Positions 18,250 through 28,212 are shown, numbered from the stretch's first letter. The stretch is DNA of 64,000 bases from an uncultured Alistipes sp. (GCA_900545315.1 UQYM01000002.1:62001-126000); one strand, 5' to 3'. Translations and numbers: made by a program. Notes: generated by a model not told the origin, from the letters alone.

Positions 18250-19050
18250 CTACTTGGCCGGTTGCTGAGCCTTCTTCAAGGAGTCAGACGAAGCTTTAGC
18301 CGGAGTGGCAGCCGGTTTCGCGTCGATCGGCAATCCGGGAATCTCCCCCGGTTTAATGCCACGCAGACGTTGATTCACCTCAAACGGCTTTAAACTTCTT
18401 TGCAGCTTGATCTGATCCAACGCCGCCTTATATTGTGCCGCATATTGCTGGTACTCCGCCACAGGAATCAGCACCAACTGCTCAAATGCCGTAAAATCTG
18501 CCAATGGGCCCACCGTGGTATCGGCCATGGCACACATAAACTCACCCTCCAGTCCAGACGCCGCAGGTTTCAGTGCAACTGCTCCGAAATCGAGCATCGT
18601 ACCGTTGTGGTCAACACTTTTCAGATAGCAGACACTATCCATTGCAGCCGTATCGGCCGAAAGAGGCTCCACCTGGACGGCGATGCGCAACGAACGGGAC
18701 GGATAGTCCCACCCGGAGATGGTCATCTTGGTCGCCTTAAAACCGGCTCCTTCTGCTGCAGTGCAAGGCACCTCACGTCCCATCACCTTGGCCGAATCGA
18801 TTGCCAGCTCCTTTTTGACGTCAGCTATAATCTCCAGTTTGGTGTAAGCATATTGCATCTTCTTATCCCCGTCCAACGTACCGGCAGCGGCTTCATTCAA
18901 CCGTTGAATCGCCCCGGTCTCCGCAATACAGAGCGCCGGAATTCGCTCAAAGGTCTTGTTACTTTTCCCTATCTTCAAGCCTCCTTGTGAACAGGAGAAC
19001 ATCGTCAGTGCAACAGTCAATAATCCGACTGATAAAAACGATCGTTTCAT
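18250..19050 (-). CDS. Hypothetical lipoprotein
   Basis: A 266-residue protein with a lipoprotein signal (hydrophobic stretch followed by FSC, Cys20). No catalytic motif is apparent. The mature part is predicted soluble, with an internal region rich in Ala, Asp and Thr and a C-terminal tail of Lys, Ala, Pro and Ser that looks disordered. I do not recognise the family. It sits 97 bases upstream of the HAD phosphatase gene and might be in the same transcript. Confidence 0.7.
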   Translation of the reverse strand: MKRSFLSVGLLTVALTMFSCSQGGLKIGKSNKTFERIPALCIAETGAIQRLNEAAAGTLDGDKKMQYAYTKLEIIADVKKELAIDSAKVMGREVPCTAAEGAGFKATKMTISGWDYPSRSLRIAVQVEPLSADTAAMDSVCYLKSVDHNGTMLDFGAVALKPAASGLEGEFMCAMADTTVGPLADFTAFEQLVLIPVAEYQQYAAQYKAALDQIKLQRSLKPFEVNQRLRGIKPGEIPGLPIDAKPAATPAKASSDSLKKAQQPAK

Positions 19051-19408
19051 TATTATTTAACTCTTTTATTAATCTTCAGGATAGCCTCTGATAGCTCTCT
19101 GGAACCTTCTCACAAAGAAACAAAACCTACCGCAATCCTGCAAATGGTGTTTTAGAGGATTTTGCTGATCTCGTTTCCCCTCAAAGCTCCTCTCAAAAAA
19201 GCATTTTTCGTTTTTTTACGTCTTCTCACACTTTATGCTCTACAATCATCTGTCAGCGTTGGATGCAAAATAAAAGATCAGAAGATTTCTGAGCTCCCTA
19301 ACCACCGCTGACTCCTCTCAGCCCCCCCAAAAAAAACAAATGCAAACAAATCGAAACCCATCGCATCAGCTATCCCATAACCCAGATTGTCACGGCATTC
19401 GTTATTGA
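19051..19408. other. Intergenic region with possible decayed 3' portion of the mnmA-like remnant
   Basis: No intact gene. On the minus strand, frames continuing from the mnmA-like fragment at 19409-19636 break quickly, and homopolymer runs (G8 and T8 on the minus strand near 19320-19338) may mark frameshift sites. I see no terminator here. Confidence 0.4.
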
Positions 19409-19636
19409 TCAGCGTACTATCCTCCCCAAGCAATAAGACTGAACTATAAATAAAAGCCTGCTCATATAGTTCGATACAGCAGCAGGCTGCGCCTGTTCTC
19501 CACAACAACCGCTCGCATCGGTAGCATTGCCCAATATCCGATTCCGAAAATCGCACCCACCATAGTGTCCGATAGCGACATAGTCGGCGCCCAGGTCGAG
19601 TGCCGCCTTGAAAAAAGCATCGAATCGGAATATCAC
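19409..19636 (-). pseudogene. Probable remnant of an mnmA-like tRNA 2-thiouridylase gene
   Basis: The conceptual peptide contains RFDAFFKAALDLGADYVAIG then HYG, which closely resembles the MnmA segment of the form IKF..F...AL.LGADY.ATGHY, including the conserved GHY. Further on, VQSYCLG may correspond to the DQSYFL motif. The N-terminal P-loop (SGGVDSS) and the large C-terminal part are absent on either side, and the frame has no clear start (GTG) and ends early. MnmA thiolates U34 of Lys, Glu and Gln tRNAs. I read this as a degraded internal fragment; a functional copy is presumably elsewhere. Confidence 0.5.
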
Positions 19637-19698
19637 AAGCCCCCTCTCTCAACAACAGAACCATAACACCACGCTATCACACAAACGGCACAAAAAAA

Positions 19699-19727
19699 AC
19701 AGGCAGCTCCATTCAAGAGCTGCCTGT
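19699..19727 (-). terminator. Intrinsic terminator after ilvE
   Basis: A 10-bp stem (ACAGGCAGCT with AGCTGCCTGT) with a 9-nt loop is followed on the minus strand by a run of T. It lies 66 bases beyond the ilvE stop. Confidence 0.85.
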
Positions 19728-19792
19728 TTTATGCTATCTATGCTTGCAACCGAGCGTTCCTGCCAACAACCTGACTCGTCCCGACCCAAGCG

Positions 19793-20815
19793 CTACTCCA
19801 TCACGATATTCCAGTTGTGAGTATCGGGCTCTTCACCATACTGGATCGCACGCAGTTTGTGATACAACTTTTTGCACCACTCACCCGGCTCGCCGTTGTT
19901 ATACGTGTAGGTATGATTGGTAACTGGATCGTAAATGCTGCCGATCGGCGAGATCACCGCTGCAGTACCGCAAGCACCGGCCTCGCTAAAGGTCGAAAGC
20001 TCCTCCTCCTCGATCTGACGGCACTCTACCTTCAGCCCCATATCGGCTGCCAACGTTTGCAAACTCATATTGGTAATCGAAGGCAGTACGGAATGTGATT
20101 TCGGCGTAATATAACGGCCGTCACGGATTCCGAAGAAGTTTGCCGCACCGCATTCGTCGATATATTTCTTCTCTTTGGCATCCAGATAGAGCACACTCGG
20201 ATAGCCCTTATGGTGTGCCTCCTCCGACGAGGTCAAGCTGGCACCATAGTTACCGCCGGCCTTAATATGACCCGTTCCCAGCGGTGCCGCACGGTCGTGA
20301 TCACGATCGATAATTACCTTGATCGGATTGAAACCCTCTTTGTAATAAGGACCTACCGGAGTTACGAAAATGATCAACATATATTCGCTGGCCGGCTGTA
20401 CCCCCACCTGAGCACCGGTTCCGAAAAGTACCGGACGAATATAGAGCGAAGCTCCCGTACCGTAAGGCGGAATAAAACGCTCATTGGCTTTAACCACCTT
20501 CTTGACCATATCGACAAACATATCCAAAGGCGGTATAGCCATCCGCAAATAATCGGCCGAAGAGGCCAAACGTTTACCATTCTCATCGGCACGGAAGATA
20601 CGAATCTTGCCATCCATGCCCCGGAAAGCCTTCAACCCCTCGAAAGCATCCTGACCATAATGCAACGCTGTGGCTGCCATGTGCAGACTGACCATCTCGT
20701 CCGAAGTCAATTCGGGTGTGCTCCATGCGCCGTCACGATAATAGCTGCGTATGTTGTAATCCGTCTTCAGATAACTGAAAGAGAGGTTTTTCCAGTCCAG
20801 ATTAACTTTTTCCAT
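19793..20815 (-). CDS. ilvE: Branched-chain amino acid aminotransferase
   Basis: A 340-residue PLP enzyme of fold type IV that interconverts Val, Leu and Ile with their 2-oxo acids using glutamate. Recognisable segments are HYGQDAFEGLKAFRG, the arginine-bearing substrate and phosphate contacts near RPVLFGTGAQVG, the PLP lysine in GHIKAGGNYGAS, and the conserved DECGAANFF. The frame extends 11 codons upstream, but AAGGAG lies seven bases before the ATG at 20815 and only one base before the alternative ATG, so MEKVNLDW is the preferred start. It has its own terminator. Confidence 0.95.
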   Translation of the reverse strand: MEKVNLDWKNLSFSYLKTDYNIRSYYRDGAWSTPELTSDEMVSLHMAATALHYGQDAFEGLKAFRGMDGKIRIFRADENGKRLASSADYLRMAIPPLDMFVDMVKKVVKANERFIPPYGTGASLYIRPVLFGTGAQVGVQPASEYMLIIFVTPVGPYYKEGFNPIKVIIDRDHDRAAPLGTGHIKAGGNYGASLTSSEEAHHKGYPSVLYLDAKEKKYIDECGAANFFGIRDGRYITPKSHSVLPSITNMSLQTLAADMGLKVECRQIEEEELSTFSEAGACGTAAVISPIGSIYDPVTNHTYTYNNGEPGEWCKKLYHKLRAIQYGEEPDTHNWNIVME

Positions 20816-21052
20816 ATTCATGCTCCTTATTAACGTCTTTCGTTCCATGCTGTTCTCCGGGCGTCCTCCCCGGAAACGGTATCTTAACGGTTCATCCCGT
20901 TCCTACTCAATACACTACTTTTGCCAGCAGGCCAATCCGCAACCTCCACCACGACAAACGTTCAGCAAATCACTTCACGCCCTTCAGATACAGCAAGATC
21001 CTTCCTTTTACAATAAAACCGGATCCTGCGTGATCGTCGTGTCGAAAGAGTA

Positions 21053-23092
21053 TTACCCGACAATGGTTCCACTGCCCACCTTATCAGAAGGGGTCAACAA
21101 CACCATTTTGCCGGTCGCATCCTGCCCCATCAGAATCATACCCTGAGACAGCACACCTTTGAGTTCACGCGGTTCAAGGTTGATCAGCACCAACACCTGA
21201 CGCCCTACCAACTCCTCGGGTTTGTAATATTCGGCAATGCCCGATACAATCGTCCGGGTATCGATGCCGGTATCGATCGTCAGCTTCAACAATTTTTTGG
21301 TTTTGGCAATCTTCTCGGCCGCCTTGATGGTTACCACCCGGATATCCATCTTGCCGAAATCATCGAAACTGATATTCTCTTTTTGTGGAGCCACCTGTTT
21401 GCCCGCCTCTGCTGCCAAGTTGGCCCGTTTCGTTGCAGCCAACTTCTCGAGTTGAGCCTCAATTACACTATCCTCAATCTTCTCGAAGAGCAATTCCGGT
21501 TTACCGATCTGATGTCCGGCCGGCAACAGCTCCATGCTGCCAATACTGTCCCAACCCGGGTTGGCAATCTGCAACATCTTCAACAGCTTCTCCGAGGTGA
21601 AGGGCATGAACGGCTCGATCACAATGGCAAGATTTGCCGTAATCTGCAACGCAATATTCAAAATGGTCTTAACCCGTTCCGGATCGCTCTTGGCCAATTT
21701 CCACGGCTCACTGTCGGCCAGATATTTATTGCCCAGACGTGCCAGGTTCATCGCCACCTTCAAGGCCTCGCGGAAACGGTAATTTTCGATACTGTTCTCC
21801 AACCCCTTCTTGATGGCTGGGATTTCGGCGATCGTAGCCCGATCATAGTCGGTCAACTCCCCGGCAGCCGGAACCACTCCGTTGTAATATTTCTGGGTCA
21901 ACACCAACGCCCGGTTAACAAAGTTGCCCAAAATGGCTACCAACTCGTTGTTGTTGCGAGCCTGGAAATCTTTCCACGTAAAGTCATTATCCTTGGTCTC
22001 GGGGGCGTTGGCACAAAGCACATAACGCAACACATCCTCCTTGCCCGGGAACTCATCCAGGTATTCGTGCAACCACACAGCCCAGTTCCGCGAGGTTGAA
22101 ATTTTATCCCCCTCAAGATTCAGAAACTCGTTGGCCGGCACATTATCCGGCAGGATATATCCGCCATGGGCCTGCAACATCGACGGAAAAACAATGCAGT
22201 GGAACACAATGTTATCCTTACCGATGAAGTGAACCATCTTGGTCTCCTCATCTTTCCAATATTTTTCCCAATCGGGGGTCAGCTCTTTGGTGGCCGAGAT
22301 GTATCCGATCGGCGCATCGAACCAAACATACAGCACCTTCCCTTCAGCACCTTCGACCGGAACCGGAATACCCCAATCCAGGTCACGACTCACGGCACGC
22401 GGCTGAAGTCCCAGATCGAGCCAACTCTTGCACTGGCCATACACGTTGGGTTTCCACTCCTTGTGATCCTCCAGAATCCACTTGCGCAAAAATGCTTCAT
22501 GCTTGTCCAGAGGCAGAAACCAGTGCTTCGTTTTGCGCAGCACCGGAGTGGCTCCGGTAATGGCACTCTTCGGATTGATCAGATCGGTCGGATTCAACGT
22601 ACTGCCGCACTTCTCGCACTGATCGCCGTAAGCCCGATCGTTCTGGCAATGCGGGCAGGTACCCACAATGTAACGATCCGCCAGAAACTGTTTTGCCTCG
22701 GGATCATAGTATTGCTCCGAAGTCTGTTCGATAAATTCGCCCTTTTCGTACAAGGTCCTAAAAAAGTCCGAAGCGGTTTTATGGTGTACCGGCGATGTGG
22801 TTCGCGAATAGATATCGAACGACATCCCAAACCGGCGGAACGACTCCTTGATGATGTTATGATACTTGTCCACGATCACCTGCGGAGAAACACCCTCCTG
22901 ACGAGCTTTGATCGTGATGGGCACGCCGTGTTCATCCGATCCGCAGACCGAAATGACATCCGCCCCCCGCAAACGCAGATAACGCGTATAGATATCCGAA
23001 GGAATATAGACTCCGGCCAAATGGCCAATATGCACCGGGCCATTGGCGTACGGAAGCGCCGAAGTGACCAAATAACGTTTAAATTTCTTCAT
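21053..23092 (-). CDS. metG: Methionyl-tRNA synthetase
   Basis: A 679-residue class Ia synthetase that charges tRNA-Met. HIGH is at residues 21-24, the KMSKS equivalent is KISTS at about 330-334, and a knuckle with CPHC and CEKC (Cys146, 149, 159, 162) binds zinc. An anticodon-binding helical domain follows and the C-terminus has a tRNA-binding OB domain (about 575-679, FDDFGKMDIRV). The OB domain makes it the long, dimer-forming type. No terminator was recognised downstream. Confidence 0.98.
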   Translation of the reverse strand: MKKFKRYLVTSALPYANGPVHIGHLAGVYIPSDIYTRYLRLRGADVISVCGSDEHGVPITIKARQEGVSPQVIVDKYHNIIKESFRRFGMSFDIYSRTTSPVHHKTASDFFRTLYEKGEFIEQTSEQYYDPEAKQFLADRYIVGTCPHCQNDRAYGDQCEKCGSTLNPTDLINPKSAITGATPVLRKTKHWFLPLDKHEAFLRKWILEDHKEWKPNVYGQCKSWLDLGLQPRAVSRDLDWGIPVPVEGAEGKVLYVWFDAPIGYISATKELTPDWEKYWKDEETKMVHFIGKDNIVFHCIVFPSMLQAHGGYILPDNVPANEFLNLEGDKISTSRNWAVWLHEYLDEFPGKEDVLRYVLCANAPETKDNDFTWKDFQARNNNELVAILGNFVNRALVLTQKYYNGVVPAAGELTDYDRATIAEIPAIKKGLENSIENYRFREALKVAMNLARLGNKYLADSEPWKLAKSDPERVKTILNIALQITANLAIVIEPFMPFTSEKLLKMLQIANPGWDSIGSMELLPAGHQIGKPELLFEKIEDSVIEAQLEKLAATKRANLAAEAGKQVAPQKENISFDDFGKMDIRVVTIKAAEKIAKTKKLLKLTIDTGIDTRTIVSGIAEYYKPEELVGRQVLVLINLEPRELKGVLSQGMILMGQDATGKMVLLTPSDKVGSGTIVG

Positions 23093-23316
23093 CGTATGGA
23101 TACTCTCTCTTTTTTTCTTTAAAAGTGGATCTCCCCCCCGTCTATCAAGTGGTCAAAAGCACCCAGGGGGCCTCTCTGTTCGGTTCGGGCGGTGCTTATC
23201 GCTTCACCATAGCAAACCTGAACAAATAAACTGTGTAAAAGTACATCTTTCAGCTAAAAAACACAATGAATGAGACCCAAAATTCTACACCGCCCAACGC
23301 CAGTTTACGGCACAAC

Positions 23317-25773
23317 CTACTGCGGATCGACATCCGGAATCAGCTCCACAGCTCGGTATCGTTTGTCGCGGTGCAGACTCTCCAGTACACCCGTCAACAG
23401 GCTTTTGGCCTCAGCGACAGAGCTCTTCCGCTCAATCTTGAGCAGGAAACGGGTCAAATATTGTCCTCGTATTCGATCGACGGGCGGCGCTTCGGGGCCC
23501 AAGACCCGACGTCCAAAGATTCGACGCAGCTCATCCCCCAAACGGGCGGCCACCTCCCCAAGCAGCGCTTTATCTCGATGACGCAACGTCAGAGCGATCA
23601 GCCTACAATAGGGCGGATACAGAAACGAACGCCGCTCGGCCAACTGCATGCGAGCCATCGCCTCATAGTCGCCCCGACGCACCTGCTCCAACACCGGATG
23701 CCCGGGTTGTGAGGTCTGAATCACCACCACCCCCTGTTCACTGCGACGTCCGGCACGTCCTCCAACCTGCATCATCAGTTGAAAGGCCCGCTCTCCAGCA
23801 CGAAAGTCGGGATAGTTCAGCAAATTATCCGCATTGAGGATCCCTACCAAAGCTACCCGATCAAAATCGAACCCTTTGGTGATCATCTGCGTACCGATCA
23901 AAATATCGGTATCGCCCCGCTCAAAGGCTGAAATGATCCGCCGGTAACTTTGCGGAGAGCGTGACGTATCGGCATCCAATCGATCAATGACTGCATGTGG
24001 AAAAATTTCGGCCAGAGCCTCCTCGACCTTCTCGGTGCCGAATCCACGCGGCTGCAGATCATCGGTCCCACACGAAGGACAACAAGCAGGCAGAGCCGTA
24101 TGGTACCCACAGTAGTGGCACCGCAGTGAGCGGTCACTCTTATGATAGGTCAACGTCACATTGCAATCGGGACAGGTAGCGGTCCATCCGCATTGGCCAC
24201 ACTCGACAAAGGGCGAAAAGCCCCGTCGGTTTTGAAACAACATCACCTGCTGTCCCTTTACCAATATCTCATCAATGCGGTCGAGCAATAATTTGTTGAA
24301 ATGGGAACGCTTCTCACCCCGACGGGCGGCACGCAAGGTATCGGAAATCAACACTTGTGGCAGGGAGGCCCCGCCATACCGCTCCGTCAACGTGACCAGT
24401 CCATATTTCCCGCTTATGGCGTTGAAGTAGGACTCCATCGAAGGGGTGGCACTGCCCAGCACACATTTCGCCCCATAAAACGAGGCCAGCACAATCGCCG
24501 TATCGCGGGCCTGATACCGAGGGGCGCTGTCGCTCTGTTTGAAGCTGTTTTCATGCTCCTCATCGATCACCACCAGCGAAAGCATCGGCAACGGCAACAG
24601 CACCGACGAACGGACACCGATCACCAGGCGTCCCCCCTGCGAAACCAACAATTCACGATAGACCTCGGCCCGACGGTTATCCGTCAACCGGGAGTGGTAG
24701 ACAATCACCCGATCCCCGAAATAGCTGCGCATCCGTTCGATCAGTTGCGTCGTCAGGGCAATTTCGGGCAGCATGTACAGCACATTGCCGCCGGCCGCCA
24801 GCCTTTCGGCCATCAGGTGAATATAAATTTCGGTCTTACCACTGCCCGTCACCCCATGCAACAGCATCACCTCTCGGTCTGCAAAACCGGCCTTCAGCCT
24901 CTCGTAGGCCTGCTGTTGGGCAGCCGTCAATTGCGGCAGCGGGGCAATCCCCTCACCTCCGGCTGCGAACTCGCTTCCCTCCTGTGGTGTGACCTCCAAT
25001 TCGACCTGCCGGAACAGCCCCCGATCCACCAAAGCTCGAATAATTGCAGACGACACCCCCAAACTCTCCCGCGGCACCAGGGGCCACGCCCTAAACACGT
25101 TTTGCCCCGCCTCCAAAGAGTTTTTCGGGGCTTCATGCTGCTGGTGTTCCGAAACAGCAGAGGAGTTCTCTGACTCACAAGAGGGCGTCGTATCTGAACA
25201 TACATTCTGCTGCACTTTGTTCCTTGTTGCAGCAGATAATGACTCGCCTGCCTCCTCAAGGGCAAATCCCACACGGGCCAGATACTCGGTTAAGGCCCGA
25301 TACTGCATCTTGGCCCGCCCCAATCGATCCAATACGGCATGCAACTTCTCCTCGCTATCGATCTCATCGACCAACCCCACGTGGGGAACCTTTGGCGGAT
25401 GGTAGCCTCCGCGCAACGTCTCCTGTTCGGAGTAGCCGTCCAACTTTAACTTGGCCGGCAGGGCCGTACGCATCACCATGCCCAACGGACACATGTAATA
25501 GTTTGCAATCCACTCCCACAGCCGCAACTGCTCCGGCAAGACCGCCTCCTGCGCATCGATAATCCGGACAACGGATTTAATATGCTCATACGGTGGCTTT
25601 TGATCATGCAGCCGATAGACAATGCCCGCATAGAACTTGCGGGCACCAAACGGTACCATCACCCGCATCCCCACCCGCAATTGCGGGCACAGCGACTCCT
25701 CCACCGCAAACGTCATCGGTGGTGTGGCCAGCGGAAGGATCACATCGGCATACCGTATCATACTATACTTCAA
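23317..25773 (-). CDS. priA: Primosomal protein N' (replication restart helicase)
   Basis: PriA recognises stalled forks and D-loops and reloads the replicative helicase. The 818-residue protein has the N-terminal 3'-binding domain (about residues 1-110), a superfamily-2 helicase with Walker A GVTGSGKTE (307-315) and DEEH, and the paired zinc cluster (CGQCGWTATCPDC, CHYC, CCPSC) near residues 525-575. An insert rich in Ser, Glu, Gln and Asn (about residues 171-231) separates the winged-helix region from the helicase. The TATCTTTG box at 25838-25845 fits a promoter directly upstream. Confidence 0.97.
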   Translation of the reverse strand: MKYSMIRYADVILPLATPPMTFAVEESLCPQLRVGMRVMVPFGARKFYAGIVYRLHDQKPPYEHIKSVVRIIDAQEAVLPEQLRLWEWIANYYMCPLGMVMRTALPAKLKLDGYSEQETLRGGYHPPKVPHVGLVDEIDSEEKLHAVLDRLGRAKMQYRALTEYLARVGFALEEAGESLSAATRNKVQQNVCSDTTPSCESENSSAVSEHQQHEAPKNSLEAGQNVFRAWPLVPRESLGVSSAIIRALVDRGLFRQVELEVTPQEGSEFAAGGEGIAPLPQLTAAQQQAYERLKAGFADREVMLLHGVTGSGKTEIYIHLMAERLAAGGNVLYMLPEIALTTQLIERMRSYFGDRVIVYHSRLTDNRRAEVYRELLVSQGGRLVIGVRSSVLLPLPMLSLVVIDEEHENSFKQSDSAPRYQARDTAIVLASFYGAKCVLGSATPSMESYFNAISGKYGLVTLTERYGGASLPQVLISDTLRAARRGEKRSHFNKLLLDRIDEILVKGQQVMLFQNRRGFSPFVECGQCGWTATCPDCNVTLTYHKSDRSLRCHYCGYHTALPACCPSCGTDDLQPRGFGTEKVEEALAEIFPHAVIDRLDADTSRSPQSYRRIISAFERGDTDILIGTQMITKGFDFDRVALVGILNADNLLNYPDFRAGERAFQLMMQVGGRAGRRSEQGVVVIQTSQPGHPVLEQVRRGDYEAMARMQLAERRSFLYPPYCRLIALTLRHRDKALLGEVAARLGDELRRIFGRRVLGPEAPPVDRIRGQYLTRFLLKIERKSSVAEAKSLLTGVLESLHRDKRYRAVELIPDVDPQ

Positions 25774-25837
25774 ACTCCAAAACAGACCTCGACGGGCAAA
25801 AATAGCCCTCTTTGCTTACATTCTTTCAGGTCTGAAA

Positions 25838-25845
25838 CAAAGATA
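25838..25845 (-). promoter_or_regulatory. -7 element (TATCTTTG) for priA
   Basis: A perfect TAnnTTTG match on the minus strand, 65 bases upstream of the priA start in the short divergent region shared with the YitT gene. No strong -33 box was seen. Confidence 0.5.
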
Positions 25846-25943
25846 GCCCATTTTTACCACTCTTACCGTTAAATTTTGTTACAGATCGTTGCTGATTTGA
25901 AAAATCGTGCAGATATTTACATCATAAAATTTCTATCGTATTT

Positions 25944-26837
25944 ATGGGACAGTTTACCAAACATTCCGCACTCAAAACATTCAAAGAGTACTTCCTCATT
26001 TCAATCGGTCTGATGATGTATGCATTCGCCTGGACCACCATCTTGATGCCCGCCGAAGTTATGGGTAACGGTGTCAATGGTGTCGGCCTGCTGATCTATT
26101 ACGCCACCGGAGGTCCCAATGGCGGTATTCCGTTGAGTATCTCTTTTATTGTCATTAACGCGCTGTTCGTGCTGCTGGGATCTATTCTTATCAGCCTGCG
26201 TGTGGGTGCCAAAACCATCTACGCTATCCTGTTCCTGACCGCAGCCCTCGGATTTATGCAGGGAATAGTTCCGCCAGATCTGCTTGGGCTGCAAAACGAT
26301 AAAATGCTCTCGTCAATCCTCGGTGGTGCCATCGCCGGTATCGGTGTCAGCATCTGCTTCATGCAGGGCGGTAATTCCGGCGGTATGGATATCGTCGCCA
26401 TGATCATCAATAAATACAAAAGCATTAGTTACGGGAAAATCCTGATGACCATGGATGGAATCACAATGGCCTGCTCGATTTTTGTCTTCAAAGATATTTC
26501 TGCTGCCATATACGGTTTCATTATGGTCGCTACCTACGGTTACACCATCGACGCTGTCATGGCCGGAAACCGCCAATCAACCCAGATTCTGATCGTCTCT
26601 CAAAAATGGGAAGAGATCGCCTCCCGCATTTACGACGCCATGCACCGTGGGGTAACCCTGATCGACGGCCAGGGATGGTACAGCAAGAAAAATATCAAAC
26701 TGGTTATGGTGGTCTGCCGTAAAAACGAATCCAACATCATGTTCCAGGTGGTTAAAGAGGTCGATCCCAATGCCTTCATGACCTTCGGCAATGTAATGGG
26801 CGTTTACGGACTTGGATTTGAAGCCTTGAAAAAATAG
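25944..26837 (+). CDS. YitT-family membrane protein
   Basis: A 297-residue integral membrane protein. The N-terminal two thirds hold five to six hydrophobic segments (YitT_membrane/DUF161), with Gly-rich turns such as GNGVNGVGLLIYYATGG and MQGGNSGGMDIVA. The C-terminal cytoplasmic region (about residues 215-297) is the DUF2179 domain, with RGVTLIDGQGWYSKK and VVCRKNE. The biochemical role of the family is not established; a transporter or ligand-controlled channel is possible. It is divergent from priA and followed by the ComF gene after 89 bases. Confidence 0.9.
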   Translation: MGQFTKHSALKTFKEYFLISIGLMMYAFAWTTILMPAEVMGNGVNGVGLLIYYATGGPNGGIPLSISFIVINALFVLLGSILISLRVGAKTIYAILFLTAALGFMQGIVPPDLLGLQNDKMLSSILGGAIAGIGVSICFMQGGNSGGMDIVAMIINKYKSISYGKILMTMDGITMACSIFVFKDISAAIYGFIMVATYGYTIDAVMAGNRQSTQILIVSQKWEEIASRIYDAMHRGVTLIDGQGWYSKKNIKLVMVVCRKNESNIMFQVVKEVDPNAFMTFGNVMGVYGLGFEALKK

Positions 26838-26926
26838 GGCCCAAAAAACTCTCCATAAACCTTCATGCGCCTCCGGAGCCAAACAGCAGACTGCTATTGC
26901 GTGCTCTCTCGGCTTGTTAATAAAAT

Positions 26927-27676
26927 TTGCAAACACCTCTTCCCGTGGCCGGATATCTGCATGAACTTTTCCGTCTCTTCTACCCCGAGCGGTGTGCAGC
27001 TTGCGGCAAAATCCTGCCGGAAGGGATGTCCATGCTCTGTCCGCATTGTCAATGGGATATGCCACTAACCGGCTACTACGCTATCCATGACAATCCCGTA
27101 TATGAAAAGTTCGGCGGACTACTTCCTGTCACGGAGGCCTCTTCGTGGCTCTTCTTTACCACTCACAGCAGATACAGAGATCTGATCCACTCTTTCAAAT
27201 ATCACGGGGCATGGAACCTAAGTCGTAACATGGGCCGTTTAATGGGGTATGCTCTTGCCGACGGCGGTCTGTACAAAGATATTGATCTGATTATTCCAGT
27301 GCCTTTACATCCGTTTCGCCGGTGGCACCGCGGCTATAACCAGGCAGAATATCTCGCCGAAGGGATTGCTCAAGCCCTCAAATGCCCGGTTAGCCGGAAC
27401 AACCTGATCCGCAAACGGTATAATCGGTCGCAAGCACACACCTCCCAGCGGGATCAACGCTGGGATAATGTTCAAAACATCTTTGCCGTACGTCATCCGG
27501 ACCGTTTTGCCGATAAACACCTTTTGTTGGTAGACGATGTGCTCACTACGGGTGCAACGTTAGTCTCCTGCGCCGAGACCCTGCTGCAATACGTTCCCAA
27601 CTGCCGGATCAGCATCGCTACGCTGGCTGTCTCAGCTCACGAACTCTTCGGACGACACAAGGGAGGAGGACTATAA
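26927..27676 (+). CDS. ComF-family phosphoribosyltransferase-like protein
   Basis: A 249-residue protein with an N-terminal zinc ribbon (CAACGKILPEGMSMLCPHC, about residues 24-42) and a C-terminal type I phosphoribosyltransferase fold with the PRPP loop LLLVDDVLTTGATL. Earlier motifs FKYHG and PVPLHPFRRWHRGYNQAE are typical of ComF. ComF is needed for DNA uptake in Bacillus and Haemophilus; other competence genes are not in this window, so a competence role is not shown. The ATG at 26927 just upstream of the zinc ribbon is the best start. Confidence 0.92.
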   Translation: MQTPLPVAGYLHELFRLFYPERCAACGKILPEGMSMLCPHCQWDMPLTGYYAIHDNPVYEKFGGLLPVTEASSWLFFTTHSRYRDLIHSFKYHGAWNLSRNMGRLMGYALADGGLYKDIDLIIPVPLHPFRRWHRGYNQAEYLAEGIAQALKCPVSRNNLIRKRYNRSQAHTSQRDQRWDNVQNIFAVRHPDRFADKHLLLVDDVLTTGATLVSCAETLLQYVPNCRISIATLAVSAHELFGRHKGGGL

Positions 27677-28011
27677 AATATCGGTAAACACTCTCCGATG
27701 CAACAACTAATAAATGAATTCGTCCCAGCCTTTACCCATTGCCAATCCATAAGAGTATTCCACCACACCACGAGCCAATATCCTGTACACATACCCGTAA
27801 AGAATAGTTTACGCGGAACAAAATATCCAGATTCCACCCCGATCTCCACACAATCTTGGCACAAGGATTGCCCTTCATTCTTTAGAATCGGTAGCGATTT
27901 CTCAGATTTTATTCGACTTTTGTGCAAAAAGTTGCTAATTATATTGGAGATTCGCATTAAGAAGTGTACTTTTATGTGATAAACCATTAACCTTTAATAT
28001 TTACTAATATC
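27677..28011. other. Upstream region of the histone-like gene
   Basis: No gene supported; a minus-strand frame spanning the region has no motif. A weak promoter pair (TTGG, then 19 bases, then TACTTTTA at 27966-27973) sits about 40 bases before the histone-like ATG. Confidence 0.35.
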
Positions 28012-28185
28012 ATGCAACAATTAATTGATCAGATCAACGAACAGATCGCATTGTTTACTGAAAATGCGAAGGCACAGGTAGAGAAAAACAACAAAGCTGC
28101 CGGCACCCGCGCACGTAAAGCTGCTCTTGAACTGAGCAAATTGATGAAAGAGTTCCGTAAAGCATCTGTAGAGGCTTCGAAATAA
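28012..28185 (+). CDS. Histone H1-like protein Hc1
   Basis: A 57-codon gene beginning MQQLIDQINEQIALFTENAK. The second half is rich in Lys, Arg and Ala and includes KAAGTRARKAALELSKLMKE, the signature of the small histone H1-like proteins found throughout Bacteroidota. These are thought to bind DNA and condense the nucleoid; direct data are few. It is isolated and monocistronic, with a strong terminator 28 bases downstream. Its size puts it below many gene-calling cut-offs. Confidence 0.9.
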   Translation: MQQLIDQINEQIALFTENAKAQVEKNNKAAGTRARKAALELSKLMKEFRKASVEASK

Positions 28186-28212
28186 TTTTTTTCATCCTTT
28201 TACTACCAAACA

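Noticed and set aside
22166..23122. A 318-codon plus-strand frame
   Set aside because: Antisense shadow of metG.
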